In this document: piece by piece, positions 28,752 to 38,142 of the stretch
How positions within the stretch are numbered: position 1 is the stretch's first letter
Layout of the letters: the number at the start of each line of letters is the position of its first letter
Source of the DNA: Microvirgula aerodenitrificans DSM 15089
GTDB taxonomy: Bacteria; Pseudomonadota; Gammaproteobacteria; Burkholderiales; Aquaspirillaceae
Reading direction: 5' to 3'
Assembly (NCBI RefSeq): GCF_000620105.1
Contig: NZ_JHVK01000004.1
Location: 248,001 to 312,000 of the forward strand
Length of the DNA: 64,000 bases
Translations under genes and position numbers: made by a program
Notes under the pieces: model-generated
The model's database searches: none
What the model was told of the DNA's origin: nothing
Seen by the model: the letters and a program-made list of their open reading frames with translations, nothing else

Positions 28752-28780
28752 TATATAGAGGGGGGAATGCCGTTCTACAA
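28752..28780 (-). promoter_or_regulatory. Candidate sigma-70 promoter for dksA
   Basis: On the minus strand TTGTAG (28775-28780) and TATATA (28752-28757) are separated by 17 bases, 108 bases before dksA. A second -10-like TATAAA lies at 28913-28918. Otherwise the 363-base gap between dksA and the cytochrome gene (28645-29007) is GC-rich with no gene. Confidence 0.55.
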
Positions 28781-29007
28781 GGTATTTCAATAAAAGTGAA
28801 GCGGGAAAACGATCCCCGCTCCGGACGGTCGACAAACCCCGCCAGGTCAGGACGCTGCGGTCCGCGAGGTTCCCCCGCGACGGGCGAGGGTGGTGGCCGT
28901 CGGTGCCCACCTTTTATAGCAGCATGGTGCGGAAAAGCGGCCACGTGCGGTGATGCGCCGGACGCAAGGCGGGGACGATGCCGCCGCGCCCGGCATGGAG
29001 CGCCAGA

Positions 29008-29307
29008 TTACTTCTGCGACAGCACCCACTTGACCAGCGTCTTCGCATCCGCTTCGCTGATGTTGTTGGCCGGCATCGGGACCGGACCCCAGACACCCGA
29101 TCCGCCCTTCATCACCTTTTGCACCAGCGCGGCTTCATTGCCACCCTTGTACTTGGCAGCCACGTCCTTGAACGCCGGGCCGACCAGCTTCTTGTCGACG
29201 GTGTGACAGGACATGCAGTTCTTCTGCTGAGCCAGTTGCAGGTTGGCAAACGCCGGCAGGGTCGTCATCGTGCCCAGCACGGTCAACGCCACGAGTATTT
29301 TTTTCAT
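29008..29307 (-). CDS. Periplasmic cytochrome c, c-551/c8 type
   Basis: A 99-residue exported class I cytochrome c. Residues 1-21 are a signal peptide ending AFA. The haem motif is CMSCH (Cys31, Cys34, His35); the axial Met is probably Met78 in GPVPMPANN. Size and the KLVGPAFKDVAAKY segment match the small electron carriers that feed cytochrome cd1 nitrite reductase or peroxidases. No partner enzyme is in the window, so the acceptor is unknown. It is a single-gene unit. Confidence 0.92.
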   Translation of the reverse strand: MKKILVALTVLGTMTTLPAFANLQLAQQKNCMSCHTVDKKLVGPAFKDVAAKYKGGNEAALVQKVMKGGSGVWGPVPMPANNISEADAKTLVKWVLSQK

Positions 29308-29441
29308 CGATTGTTCTCCACAGGGTAATCAGGCCACGCGGGGACACTGCCCCGCGTGCGCGTCAGCATACTCTTTATTTTTCTGGAAAATATTGATCAA
29401 CCTCTAGGCAACTGACATAAACCGCCGTCAGTCGGCCCCGC

Positions 29442-30023
29442 TCAGACACCGAACTGCAATTGTGCCAGCAGCATCCGCTCCAGGAAGGCTATCGGCAGCA
29501 TCAGCACCACCTGAAGCACGATCAGCAGCGCCAGCGGCGACAGATCCACCTGGCCGATCATCAGCCGGCGGAACGGCCGCAGGAACGGTCGCGTCAGCAG
29601 TTCCAGCAACGGTGCCAGCGGATTGTACGGGCTGACCCAGGACAGTACCGCCTGGACGATGACCGCTCCCATCAGCAGGTAGACCGTGGCACGGAACACA
29701 TACAGTACCGCCAGCAGCGCCATCGACAGCCAGTTGGATGGCAGTGCGAAATTGTACGGCAGCGGTGCCAGCACCAGCAGCAGCACGATGGCGATCAGCG
29801 AGGTCAGCCATGCGGTCAGCAGCGTGGCCGTATCGTAGCCGCGCCAGGCCGGAATCCGCTTGCGCAGCGGAAGTACGATAAAGTCGGTGGCCGAACGGAC
29901 GAACTGGACCAGCGGATGGCGCAACGGCGCGTTGGCCAGCTGCAGGTAGAAGCGCAGCAGCAGGACCAGCACGAACAGGTCGGAGGCGGTCTGGATCAGG
30001 AAACGCAGGGTATCGGCTAGCAT
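29442..30023 (-). CDS. yggT: YggT family membrane protein
   Basis: A 193-residue protein with two copies of the YggT unit (each with two hydrophobic segments, first copy about 1-95, second 100-193). RFYLQLANAPLRHPLVQFV and SWVSPYNPLAPLLELLTRPF are the repeat signatures. A link to cell division or osmotic stress is reported for relatives; the mechanism is not known. It starts four bases after proC ends and is last of the yggS-proC-yggT operon, a common arrangement. Confidence 0.92.
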   Translation of the reverse strand: MLADTLRFLIQTASDLFVLVLLLRFYLQLANAPLRHPLVQFVRSATDFIVLPLRKRIPAWRGYDTATLLTAWLTSLIAIVLLLVLAPLPYNFALPSNWLSMALLAVLYVFRATVYLLMGAVIVQAVLSWVSPYNPLAPLLELLTRPFLRPFRRLMIGQVDLSPLALLIVLQVVLMLPIAFLERMLLAQLQFGV

Positions 30024-30027
30024 CGGC

Positions 30028-30834
30028 TCAGCTCCGCGAGAAGTCGGCGCTCATTTCGACCGCCCGGGCGCGGCAAGCCAGCGCACCGCGCACGATGGCC
30101 TCCTTGACCCGGTCATCCTCGAAGCTGGCGATCGCCCGCTCCGTGGTACCGCCCTTGCTCATCACCTTGCGCTTGAGTTCGCCAGCCGGCTCGCCGCTGT
30201 CGCGCAGCAGCGCGATGGCACCCTCGAACGTTTCCAGCGCCAGTTGTCGCGCGGTCTCGGCATCGAAACCGACGTCGCGGCCGACCGCTTCCAGCGCTTC
30301 GACAAAATGGAACACATAAGCCGGACCGCTGCCGGACACGGCGATGACATCGTCGATGCCGCTCTCGGTCCCGACCCACAGCACGCGACCTACCGCCGTC
30401 ATGATCGCTTCGGCAGCGTTCCGGTCGGCCACGGCCACGTCTGCCGCCGCGTAGAGGCCGCTGACGCCCTTGCCAACCAGGGCAGGGGTGTTGGGCATCA
30501 CCCGCACGATGCGCGTCGTGCCGCCGCTCCAGCGCGACAGGGTGGCGATATCCACGCCGGCAGCGATCGACACCAGCAGCGCGCCGTTCAGTCGCGGGGC
30601 CAGTTCGGTGCAGACCGCCTTCAGGTTCTGCGGCTTGACCGCCAGCACGATGACATCGTCGGCAGACAGCGCGGCGGGCAGGGCGGACAGCGCCGTCACG
30701 CCATACTTCGCCGCCAGGGCATCACGCTTTTCCTCGCTGTGTTCGACCACGCTGATCGTCGTTCCGGGCTGGCGGTACAAACCGCCGATGATGGCGGTGG
30801 CCATATTGCCGCCGCCAATAAACAAGACGTTCAT
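30028..30834 (-). CDS. proC: Pyrroline-5-carboxylate reductase
   Basis: A 268-residue enzyme for the last step of proline synthesis. The N-terminal Rossmann motif is FIGGGNMATAIIGGL. The C-terminal dimerisation and active-site region has VSGSGPAYVFHFVEAL and KGGTTERAIASFE. The start MNVLFIGGGN at 30834 is chosen from the family; the frame continues upstream. It is in the yggS-proC-yggT operon. Confidence 0.96.
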   Translation of the reverse strand: MNVLFIGGGNMATAIIGGLYRQPGTTISVVEHSEEKRDALAAKYGVTALSALPAALSADDVIVLAVKPQNLKAVCTELAPRLNGALLVSIAAGVDIATLSRWSGGTTRIVRVMPNTPALVGKGVSGLYAAADVAVADRNAAEAIMTAVGRVLWVGTESGIDDVIAVSGSGPAYVFHFVEALEAVGRDVGFDAETARQLALETFEGAIALLRDSGEPAGELKRKVMSKGGTTERAIASFEDDRVKEAIVRGALACRARAVEMSADFSRS

Positions 30835-30856
30835 GAGTGCTCCAGAAAAAGGGGGG

Positions 30857-31558
30857 TTAACGCACGCCGTAGTCGCGCGCACCGAAAATCGCCGTACCGA
30901 CCCGAACCAGTGTCGAGCCGGCGCCGATGGCCGTTTCCAGATCGGACGACATGCCCATCGACAGCGTGTCGAGTGTCAGCCCGTCGGCGCGCAGCTGCTC
31001 ACGCAGCGCCGCCAGCCGGGAGAACTGGCCGGCCAGCGTGGCCGGGTCGGCATGCGGGTCCGGTATGCACATCAGCCCGCGCAACGTTAACCGCGGCAAC
31101 TTAGCCACGGCTTGCGCGAGGGCAATTGCCTGCCCGGGCTCGCAGCCGCTCTTGCTCTGCTCGCCGGAGACATTGACCTGCACACAGACGTTCAGCGCCG
31201 GCAGCTGTGCCGGGCGTTGTGCCGACAGCCGCTCGGCAATCTTCAGCCGGTCGACCGAATGCACCCAGTGTGCCAGCTCGGCCACGACGCGCGTCTTGTT
31301 GCTTTGCAGCGGGCCGATGAAATGCCACTCGATATCGGTCAGTGACGCCAGTTCGGCGCACTTGCTTTCCAGCTCCTGCACATAGTTTTCGCCGAAGGCA
31401 CGCTGCCCGGCGACATGGGCGTCGCGGATGGCATCGGCGGGAAAGGTCTTGCTCACGGCCAGCAGGCGTACGCTGCCCGCAGGCCGGTTCGAGGCTTGTT
31501 CCGCCAGGCGGATACGCTGGTTCACCTGCTCCAGCGCGGAAGAAAGGGACATTGTCAT
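30857..31558 (-). CDS. yggS: YggS family pyridoxal phosphate homeostasis protein
   Basis: A 233-residue PLP-binding TIM-barrel protein (PLPBP family). LLAVSKTFPADAIRDA contains the PLP Lys, FGENYVQELESK and EWHFIGPLQSNK are family blocks, and SMGMSSDLETAI near the end is the phosphate-binding loop. It buffers PLP and affects amino-acid pools in other bacteria. Start 31558 (MTMSL) or 31552 is possible; neither has a strong Shine-Dalgarno. First gene of the proC operon. Confidence 0.95.
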   Translation of the reverse strand: MTMSLSSALEQVNQRIRLAEQASNRPAGSVRLLAVSKTFPADAIRDAHVAGQRAFGENYVQELESKCAELASLTDIEWHFIGPLQSNKTRVVAELAHWVHSVDRLKIAERLSAQRPAQLPALNVCVQVNVSGEQSKSGCEPGQAIALAQAVAKLPRLTLRGLMCIPDPHADPATLAGQFSRLAALREQLRADGLTLDTLSMGMSSDLETAIGAGSTLVRVGTAIFGARDYGVR

Positions 31559-31824
31559 GTTTTCGCGTTGCGGTGGGGGTAAACGGTTTCTACAACTCAG
31601 AATGCAGTCATGCCACTCGCGGAGAAAGTATAAACGGTGCGTTGACGGCCGGACTGCGGAGATTGGCGGGCAGCAACGGCTTGCAAGACCCCGGCGCGCA
31701 CCACCACGGCGGACAGTCGCGGACTGTCGGCGGGGAAGCCAAGGCATCAGCATGCCCGATCGCCATGATAGTCCAATCCACGCCAGCCGGACCGTTGACG
31801 GCGTCCACCGCCAGGGAGACCGAA

Positions 31825-32382
31825 ATGCGCCTGTTCTTTGCCGCGACACCGCCGCCGCCACTGTCTGCGGCCCTGTGCGCCGTGTCGCAGACCCTGCTGC
31901 CGCAAAGCGGCGGGCGCCAGGTCCCGCCCCGGCTGATCCACCTGACCCTGGCCTTTCTCGGCGAGATGCCCTCGGCACGGGTGCCGGTGCTCAATGCACT
32001 GGCCGCTCCCTTGCCGTTCATTCCGTTCACGCTGACCCTGAGCCGCGCCGGCAGCTTTTCCACCCGCGCCGGCTGGCTGGCCCCCTCGCAGACACCGGCG
32101 GAACTGCGCCAGCTGGTCGAGGTGCTGACCTCGACACTGAACGGCAACGGGTTTCACGTGGAACAACGCGCGTACCGCGCACACCTGACCGTCCTGCGCT
32201 CACTGCAGCAGCCCCTGCCGGCACAGGCGCTTGCCGAACCGCTCGACTGGTACATCGACCACTATGCGCTGGTCGCCTCGACCCTGACGCCGCACGGCCC
32301 GCGCTACAAGATCATGTGCCGGTTCGGACGGCTGCAGGATCAGAACAGTGAAAGCGGAACGGTGCAGCAGCCGCTTCCGTAA
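31825..32382 (+). CDS. thpR: RNA 2',3'-cyclic phosphodiesterase ThpR (2H family)
   Basis: A 185-residue two-His phosphodiesterase (LigT/ThpR). Both catalytic HxT motifs are present, HLTLAFLGEM and HLTVLRS. The N-terminus MRLFFAATPP is the family start, and GGGAGA precedes the ATG. It hydrolyses 2',3'-cyclic phosphates in RNA in relatives. A parS-like site lies inside the gene at 32151-32164. The 266 bases between it and divergent yggS show no clear feature. It is followed directly by copy B of the repeat. Confidence 0.92.
   Translation: MRLFFAATPPPPLSAALCAVSQTLLPQSGGRQVPPRLIHLTLAFLGEMPSARVPVLNALAAPLPFIPFTLTLSRAGSFSTRAGWLAPSQTPAELRQLVEVLTSTLNGNGFHVEQRAYRAHLTVLRSLQQPLPAQALAEPLDWYIDHYALVASTLTPHGPRYKIMCRFGRLQDQNSESGTVQQPLP
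32151..32164. promoter_or_regulatory. parS-like ParB binding site inside thpR, one mismatch
   Basis: GTTTCACGTGGAAC differs from the 14-base parS core GTTTCACGTGAAAC by one base. It encodes part of a Phe-His-Val-Glu stretch, so chance is possible. Confidence 0.45.
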
Positions 32383-32389
32383 ATGCAGA

Positions 32390-32617
32390 ACGGTGAGCCT
32401 CAGCTCACCGTCAGACTGCTGATAAAGGTTGGCACAGACGGTTGCAGTGGCGTTGGTGCACGCCCGACTGACAGAATCTGTCGTGAGCACGGCAGTCTGC
32501 CTGATTGAATCCGGCCTCTTCCGTCCCCGCCGCCGCGGGGAAACTTCGCTTCGCTCGTCCGTTCTTCGCGGGCGGGGTGGATGGACAAACGGTGAGCCAG
32601 CGCTCACCGTTTGTCCA
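32390..32617 (-). repeat. Structured dispersed repeat, copy B, flanked by locus-specific hairpins
   Basis: The core at 32410-32568 is the inverted second copy of the 159-bp element seen at 4056-4214, with four substitutions. The flanking hairpins differ from those of copy A but match each other: ACGGTGAGC-CTCA-GCTCACCGT at 32390-32411 and the same stem with loop CAGC at 32593-32610, extended to a 16-bp stem (TGGACAAACGGTGAGC) at 32582-32617. The element fills the gap between convergent thpR and the ABC ATPase gene, where it could also serve as a terminator. Confidence 0.85.
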
Positions 32618-32639
32618 TTACCGGGGCGGAAACCCGCGA

Positions 32640-33368
32640 TCAGTGATTCAGGATCTTCGACAGGAACTGCTGCGCGCGTTCGCCGCGCGGTGCGCCGAAG
32701 AAGTCGTCCTTGCTGCAATCCTCGACGATCGAACCGCGGTCCATGAAAATCACCCGGTCGGCCACGCGTCTGGCGAAGCCCATTTCGTGCGTCACGCACA
32801 TCATGGTCATCCCTTCGCGCGCCAGCTCGGTCATCACGTCCAGCACTTCATTGATCATTTCCGGGTCGAGGGCCGACGTCGGTTCGTCGAACAGCATGGC
32901 AATCGGGTCCATCGCCAGCGCACGGGCAATGGCGACGCGCTGCTGCTGGCCACCGGACAGCTGTCCCGGAAACTTGTTCGCCTGTGCCTTCAGGCCGACA
33001 CGCTCCAGCAGCTTCATGCCCTTGTTCATCGCTTCTTCCTTGCCGCGGCCGAGCACTTTCTGCTGGGCGATGGCCAGGTTCTCGGTGATCGACAGGTGCG
33101 GGAACAGCTCGAAGTGCTGGAACACCATGCCGACCCGGCTTCTGAGTTTCGGCAGGTTGGTCTTCGGGTCACCGACCGAGATGCCGTCGACGATGATCTC
33201 GCCCTTCTGGAACGGTTCCAGCGCATTCACGCACTTGATCAGCGTCGACTTGCCCGAGCCGGACGGCCCGCAGACCACGACGACTTCGCCGGTCTGCACG
33301 GCGGTCGTGCAGTCGGTCAGCACCTGAAACTCGCCGTACCACTTGGAAATGTTCTTGATTTCAATCAT
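32640..33368 (-). CDS. gltL: Amino-acid ABC transporter ATPase (GltL/GlnQ type)
   Basis: A 242-residue ATPase with Walker [11 protein letters not shown]-loop [10 protein letters not shown], signature LSGGQQQR, Walker [15 protein letters not shown] and H-loop [10 protein letters not shown]. It powers uptake of polar amino acids, probably glutamate/aspartate given its GltI and GltJK partners. Start at 33368 ([12 protein letters not shown]). It is last in the gltIJKL block, 10 bases after gltK. Confidence 0.93.
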   Translation of the reverse strand: MIEIKNISKWYGEFQVLTDCTTAVQTGEVVVVCGPSGSGKSTLIKCVNALEPFQKGEIIVDGISVGDPKTNLPKLRSRVGMVFQHFELFPHLSITENLAIAQQKVLGRGKEEAMNKGMKLLERVGLKAQANKFPGQLSGGQQQRVAIARALAMDPIAMLFDEPTSALDPEMINEVLDVMTELAREGMTMMCVTHEMGFARRVADRVIFMDRGSIVEDCSKDDFFGAPRGERAQQFLSKILNH

Positions 33369-33378
33369 GGGGAATTCC

Positions 33379-34041
33379 TTAACGCACGATGGCGATTTTG
33401 GCATGCAGCCGTTTCACCAGTCGCGACAGCGCATAGCTGATCACGAAGTAGATCACCGCAACGGCGGAGTACATTTCCACCAGCGTGTTGTCACGGTTTG
33501 CCACCTTGCTGGCCGCCCCCAGCAGGTCGGTCGCGCCGACCACATAGACCAGCGAGGTATCCTGGAACAGGATGATGACCTGCATCAGCAGCAGCGGCAC
33601 CACGTTGCGGAACGCCTGCGGCAGGATCACATAGCGCATGTTCTGCCCGTAGGTGAAGCCCATTGCCGCCCCGGCGCTGACCTGGCCGGTCGAGATCGAC
33701 TGGATGCCGGCACGGATGATCTCGCAGAAATAGGCGGCCTCGAACACGGCGAAGGTCACATAGGCCGAGCGCTCGGCGCCGACATCGAGGCCCAGCATCA
33801 GCGGCACCAGGATGTAGATCCAGAAGATCACCAGCACCAGCGGAATCGAGCGGAACAGGTTCACGTAGCTGGACGCGAGCAGGTTCAGCCACTTCATCGA
33901 CGACAGGCGGGCCATGGCCAGCAGGGTGCCGAACAGCACACCAAACACGGTCGACGTCAGCGTCAGCGACAGCGAGTACTTCAGGCCCTGCCACAGGAAG
34001 CCCTGCGCATGGACGACAGCGGAGAAATCGAAATTCATCAT
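33379..34041 (-). CDS. gltK: Glutamate/aspartate ABC transporter permease GltK
   Basis: A 220-residue HisM/GltK-type permease with about five helices. The EAA-like coupling loop [20 protein letters not shown] contacts the ATPase. The N-terminus ([20 protein letters not shown]) is typical. Its start overlaps the gltJ stop by four bases. Confidence 0.92.
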   Translation of the reverse strand: MMNFDFSAVVHAQGFLWQGLKYSLSLTLTSTVFGVLFGTLLAMARLSSMKWLNLLASSYVNLFRSIPLVLVIFWIYILVPLMLGLDVGAERSAYVTFAVFEAAYFCEIIRAGIQSISTGQVSAGAAMGFTYGQNMRYVILPQAFRNVVPLLLMQVIILFQDTSLVYVVGATDLLGAASKVANRDNTLVEMYSAVAVIYFVISYALSRLVKRLHAKIAIVR

Positions 34042-34784
34042 TTGCCCCCGCCCACGTAGCCCGGCACGCGGGATTTCTTCTCGATGAACGCCATGACGCG
34101 GTTCACCGCCAGCGCGACGATCAGGTACAGCACACTGGTCATCGTCATCACTTCGATCGGGTTGGCCGGTGCGTATTCACCGGTAATCTGGCGCATCTGG
34201 AACGTCAGTTCGGTCAGCCCGATCACCAGCGCAACCGCCGAGTTCTTGAAGATGTTCATGAACTCGCTGGTCAGCGGCGGAATCATGATCCGGTACGCCA
34301 TCGGCAGCAGTACGTAGCGATAGGTCTGCGGCAGCGTAAAGCCCAGCGCCAGGCCGGCGTTCTTCTGTCCGCGCGACAGCGCCATGATGCCGGTCCGCAC
34401 CTGCTCGGCCACCCGGGCGGCGGTATACGCACCAAGCGAGAACACGGCGGTGAAGAATTCCGGCAGCGGCATGTCCTGCTTGACCCAGTCGCCGGCCGCT
34501 TGCGGCAGGAACTCCGGGAAGACGAAGAACCACAGGAACATCTGCACGATCAGCGGCACGTTGCGGAAAATTTCCACGTACACGGTACAGATGCCCGAAA
34601 TCCATTTGTTCGGCGCCGTGCGACCGACACCGATGATCGAACCGACGATCAGCGCGATGACCCAGGCCGCCAGCGCGGTCGCCACCGTCCAGCCCAGGCC
34701 GGACAGCAGCCACTGATAGTAGAACTCGTCGGTATCCGGGACGCGTTCGAGAATCACGCCCCAGTTCCATTGATACTGACCCAT
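34038..34784 (-). CDS. gltJ: Glutamate/aspartate ABC transporter permease GltJ
   Basis: A 248-residue permease that pairs with GltK. The N-terminus MGQYQWNWGVILERVPD is characteristic of GltJ, followed by GLGWTVATALAAW and the coupling loop NAGLALGFTLPQTYRYVLLP. Two hairpins separate it from gltI. Confidence 0.93.
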   Translation of the reverse strand: MGQYQWNWGVILERVPDTDEFYYQWLLSGLGWTVATALAAWVIALIVGSIIGVGRTAPNKWISGICTVYVEIFRNVPLIVQMFLWFFVFPEFLPQAAGDWVKQDMPLPEFFTAVFSLGAYTAARVAEQVRTGIMALSRGQKNAGLALGFTLPQTYRYVLLPMAYRIMIPPLTSEFMNIFKNSAVALVIGLTELTFQMRQITGEYAPANPIEVMTMTSVLYLIVALAVNRVMAFIEKKSRVPGYVGGGK

Positions 34785-34808
34785 ACCTTTGTTACTCCAA
34801 CGCTAGAT

Positions 34809-34856
34809 CCGGCCTGGGCACAGGCCGGAAACAACAGGAGGCCTGGCGGCCTCCTG
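34809..34856 (-). promoter_or_regulatory. Two intercistronic hairpins between gltI and gltJ
   Basis: CCGGCCT/AGGCCGG (34809-34828) and CAGGAGGCC-TGGC-GGCCTCCTG (34835-34856) are perfect stems without a full T-tract. Such hairpins after a binding-protein gene commonly stabilise its mRNA and lower downstream expression. Confidence 0.65.
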
Positions 34857-34875
34857 TCGCTCATGCCAACTGCAA

Positions 34876-35775
34876 TCAGATACCCTTGTCGGTCGGGTTC
34901 TTGACGGCTTCCTTGAGCTGCGGGCTCATCGGCAGGTTCAGGTTGATGTTGCGCGGCGGAATCGGGCTGGTGAACCACTTGCTGTACAGCTTGTTGATTT
35001 CACCGGACTTCATCAGTTTGGTCAGGGTACCGTCGACGGCAGCCTTGAACTGCGGATCGTCCTTGCGGATCATGATGCCGTACGGCTCGACCGACAGGGC
35101 CGGACCGACAATCGCGTAATCCTTCGGGCTCTTCGAGTTGGCGATCAGGCCGGCCAGCAGCACGTCATCCATCACGAAGGCGGCGGCACGGCCGGTTTCG
35201 ACCATCAGGAACGAGTCGGCGTGATCCTTGCCGTAGACGTTCTTGATGTTCAGCTGCTTGCCCTTCTCGTTCTGCTTGATGTAGCGGTCCGACGTGGTGC
35301 CGGTGGTGGTCACCACCGACTTGCCGTCGACGTCGTCGATCGACTTGATGCCCGAACGCGACTTGACCAGCATGCGCACGCTGGTCACATAGGTCGACAC
35401 GCTGAAGGCGACCTGCTTCTGGCGTTCGACCGAGTTGGTGGTCGAGCCGCACTCGAGGTCGACGGTGCCGTTGGTCATCAGCGGAATGCGCGTCTGCGAC
35501 GTGACCGGTACCAGCCTGGTCACCAGCGTCGGCATGTTCAGTTCTTTCTTCACGTCGGCGACCACGCGGTTACACAGGTCCATCATGTAACCGACCGGCT
35601 TCTGGTTGCCGTCAAGGTAGGAAAACGGAATCGACGACTCGCGGTAGCCGATGACGATTTCTCCCTTGTCCTTGACTTTCTTCAGCGTGCCGGTCAGTTC
35701 GGCGGCCAGTGCGGGTGCTGACACGACCGCCGCAGCGACTGCGGTAACGATCAGGCGGGAGGCAAATTGCATCAT
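34876..35775 (-). CDS. gltI: Periplasmic glutamate/aspartate-binding protein GltI
   Basis: A 299-residue solute-binding protein. Residues 1-24 form a signal peptide (cleavage near ALAAELTG). The two-lobed family 3 fold is visible: GEIVIGYRESSIPFSYLDG, then GTVDLECGSTTNSVERQKQV and VGPALSVEPYGIMIRKDD. These match GltI (YbeJ) closely. AGGAGA eight or nine bases upstream supports the start at 35775. The 232 bases between it and the upstream ATPase contain only a GC hairpin near 35864-35881. Confidence 0.93.
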   Translation of the reverse strand: MMQFASRLIVTAVAAAVVSAPALAAELTGTLKKVKDKGEIVIGYRESSIPFSYLDGNQKPVGYMMDLCNRVVADVKKELNMPTLVTRLVPVTSQTRIPLMTNGTVDLECGSTTNSVERQKQVAFSVSTYVTSVRMLVKSRSGIKSIDDVDGKSVVTTTGTTSDRYIKQNEKGKQLNIKNVYGKDHADSFLMVETGRAAAFVMDDVLLAGLIANSKSPKDYAIVGPALSVEPYGIMIRKDDPQFKAAVDGTLTKLMKSGEINKLYSKWFTSPIPPRNINLNLPMSPQLKEAVKNPTDKGI

Positions 35776-36007
35776 GAAGAGTCTCTCCTTCTTTGGTGAT
35801 GGGTGCCTTTGAACGACACCCATGGTCCAGCAGCCGGCCTGACTCGGACCGACCCCTATTTCATGGTGCGGCGAGCCGCACCGGGCGAATGTAGAAACGT
35901 TTTTCCTGAATGCCGGCATGCGCCGTTCATATCGCGCAGCCGTGCCGCCCCCGCCAGCCCGCAGGGCAGGAAAGAGGGCAGGGCCCGCAGTGGCGCAAGC
36001 GCCCCGG

Positions 36008-36745
36008 TCAATGCATCGGGGACAGCACCTGCTTCAGGAATTGTTTTGCCCGCTCGTGTTGCGGGTTCTTGAAGAAATCTTCCGGTCTGGCCTGCTCGAG
36101 AATCTCGCCCTGGTCGATAAAGATCACCCGGTCTGCCACTTCACGGGCAAAACCCATTTCGTGGGTTACCACCATCATGGTGATGCCGGTATCGGCCAGG
36201 TCTTTCATCACCTTCAGCACTTCGCCAATCATTTCCGGGTCGAGCGCCGATGTCGGTTCGTCGAACAGCATGACCTTCGGCTGCATGGCCAGTCCGCGCG
36301 CGATGGCCACGCGCTGCTGCTGGCCACCGGACAGCTGGCTCGGGAACGCGTCCTTCTTGTGCGCCAGACCGACGCGCTCCAGCAACTCGCCGGCACGCTT
36401 CTCCGCGCTCGCCCGCGACATCCGCCGCACCTGCATCGGCGCCAGCGTGATGTTGTCGAGCACCGACAGGTGCGGATACAGGTTGAAGTGCTGGAACACG
36501 AAGCCGACTTCGGCGCGCAGCGCGTTCAGGTCGGTCTTCTGGTCAACGACGTTCTTGCCATCCACCCACAGCTCGCCGGACGAAATCGGCTCCAGCTGGT
36601 TCACGCAACGGATCAGCGTCGATTTGCCCGAACCGGACGGACCGCACACCACGACCACCTCACCCTGTTTCACTTCCAGGTTGATGCCGTTCAGGACATG
36701 CAGATCCTTGTTGTACCACTTGTGTACGTCGACAAAGCGGATCAC
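36008..36745 (-). CDS. Second polar amino-acid ABC transporter ATPase
   Basis: A 245-residue GlnQ-type ATPase with Walker [28 protein letters not shown] and [14 protein letters not shown]. It lies upstream of gltI on the same strand, so this cluster has an ATPase gene at each end. It is clearly related to, but not a recent duplicate of, the GltL at 32640. It may serve the same permeases or one encoded elsewhere. Confidence 0.9.
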   Translation of the reverse strand: MIRFVDVHKWYNKDLHVLNGINLEVKQGEVVVVCGPSGSGKSTLIRCVNQLEPISSGELWVDGKNVVDQKTDLNALRAEVGFVFQHFNLYPHLSVLDNITLAPMQVRRMSRASAEKRAGELLERVGLAHKKDAFPSQLSGGQQQRVAIARGLAMQPKVMLFDEPTSALDPEMIGEVLKVMKDLADTGITMMVVTHEMGFAREVADRVIFIDQGEILEQARPEDFFKNPQHERAKQFLKQVLSPMH

Positions 36746-36893
36746 GTATTCCCCTCTATTGCCACGTCATCGCGTGCTCTTCGGCAACGTAATTGACGTA
36801 ACGTTTTGTCATGTAGAATTTTCGGCCGAGTGTAAGGCGCGTCTTACCCGATGGCAATAAGGTCGAACCCTATCAACAGCATAATTCGCTGAT

Positions 36894-37691
36894 TCACTGC
36901 CCTGATTCAATGCGTTGCACTGCAACACGATCGGCGAGGGCGACAAACTCCGCCAGCGTCAGCGTTTCCGGCCGCCGCTGCGGGTCGATCGACAGCGCGG
37001 CAAAATCCTCATCACCCAGCAGGCCGCGCAGATTATTGCGCAGGGTCTTGCGCCGCTGGCCAAAGGCCGAGGCCACCAGTTCGGCAAACACCGCCGTGTC
37101 GCGCGCCGGGTGCGGCAGTGCGGCATGGGGGACCATGCGGATCACGGCAGAATCGACTTTCGGTGGCGGATCAAAGGCTTCCGGCGGCACGTCGAGAATG
37201 CGCTCCATGTCGAAACGGTACTGCAGCATCACGCCGAGGCGACCGTAATCGGCCGTGGCGGGCTCGGCCACCATGCGGTCGACCACTTCCTTCTGCAGCA
37301 TGAAATGCATGTCGACCACCGACTCCGCGTAGTCGGCCAGATGGAACAGCAGCGGGGTCGAAATGTTGTACGGCAGGTTGCCGACCACCTTGAACGGTTT
37401 GCCAGCAACAAGCGTGCCAAAATCGAATTCGAGCGCGTCGCCTTCATGGATGGTCAGCCGTTCCGGCTGGAACTGGCGGCGCAGGCGGGCAATGATGTCG
37501 CGGTCGATCTCGACCACGTGCAGATGATCGAGCCGGTCCAGCAGCGGCCGCGTCAGCGCGCCGAGCCCCGGTCCGATCTCGACCACCGTATCGTCGCGTC
37601 GCGCGGCGACGGCGGACACGATGTCGTCGATGATGATCGGATCTTGCAGAAAATTCTGCCCGAAGCGTTTTTTCGGAATATGTCGGGACAT
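36894..37691 (-). CDS. rsmA: 16S rRNA dimethyladenosine transferase RsmA (KsgA)
   Basis: A 265-residue SAM-dependent enzyme that dimethylates two adjacent adenosines near the 3' end of 16S rRNA. Motifs are [34 protein letters not shown] (SAM) and [17 protein letters not shown] (catalytic NLPY). It is third in the cyaY-yqaA-rsmA direction, 31 bases after yqaA. Confidence 0.97.
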   Translation of the reverse strand: MSRHIPKKRFGQNFLQDPIIIDDIVSAVAARRDDTVVEIGPGLGALTRPLLDRLDHLHVVEIDRDIIARLRRQFQPERLTIHEGDALEFDFGTLVAGKPFKVVGNLPYNISTPLLFHLADYAESVVDMHFMLQKEVVDRMVAEPATADYGRLGVMLQYRFDMERILDVPPEAFDPPPKVDSAVIRMVPHAALPHPARDTAVFAELVASAFGQRRKTLRNNLRGLLGDEDFAALSIDPQRRPETLTLAEFVALADRVAVQRIESGQ

Positions 37692-37722
37692 GGGTATCGT
37701 CAGCGTAAATGAAGTGTGGAGA

Positions 37723-38142
37723 TCACCACACGAAGGGCAGGCTGATCAGGCCGTAGCGGACCAGCTTGCCGATGGCGAGGTAGGACAGGGTCGGGCGCCA
37801 CGGCAGCCGCAGCCAGCCGGCGGCGACGCACAGCGCGTCACCAATGACCGGCACCCAGGACAGCAGCAGCGCCGATGTGCCCCAGCGTGACAGCCAGGCC
37901 AGGGCACGGCCGGACGTTTCCTTGCGCGGCAGGGCGCGGCCGAGCCAGACGCTGGTGGCCCCGCCGAGGGTATTGCCCAGCGTCGCCAGCAGTACGGCGG
38001 ACAGCGCCTGCTCCGGGTAGACCGACAGGAACGCGGCCAGCGCGATTTCGGAGTTCCCCGGCAGCACGGTCGCCGACAGGAAGGCCGACAGCGTCACGCC
38101 GGCCAGCCCCCAGTCGGCGGGAATGCTGTTGAGAAAATCCAT
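37723..38142 (-). CDS. YqaA-family (DedA/VTT-like) membrane protein
   Basis: A 139-residue membrane protein with about four hydrophobic segments. [20 protein letters not shown] and [15 protein letters not shown] match the YqaA branch of the DedA/VTT superfamily, implicated in membrane lipid handling. The start overlaps the cyaY stop by one base (TGATG). Confidence 0.87.
   Translation of the reverse strand: MDFLNSIPADWGLAGVTLSAFLSATVLPGNSEIALAAFLSVYPEQALSAVLLATLGNTLGGATSVWLGRALPRKETSGRALAWLSRWGTSALLLSWVPVIGDALCVAAGWLRLPWRPTLSYLAIGKLVRYGLISLPFVW

Noticed and set aside
29392-29399. TTGATCAA before the cytochrome c gene as an FNR site
   Set aside because: FNR boxes need a four-base spacer between TTGAT and ATCAA; this has none.
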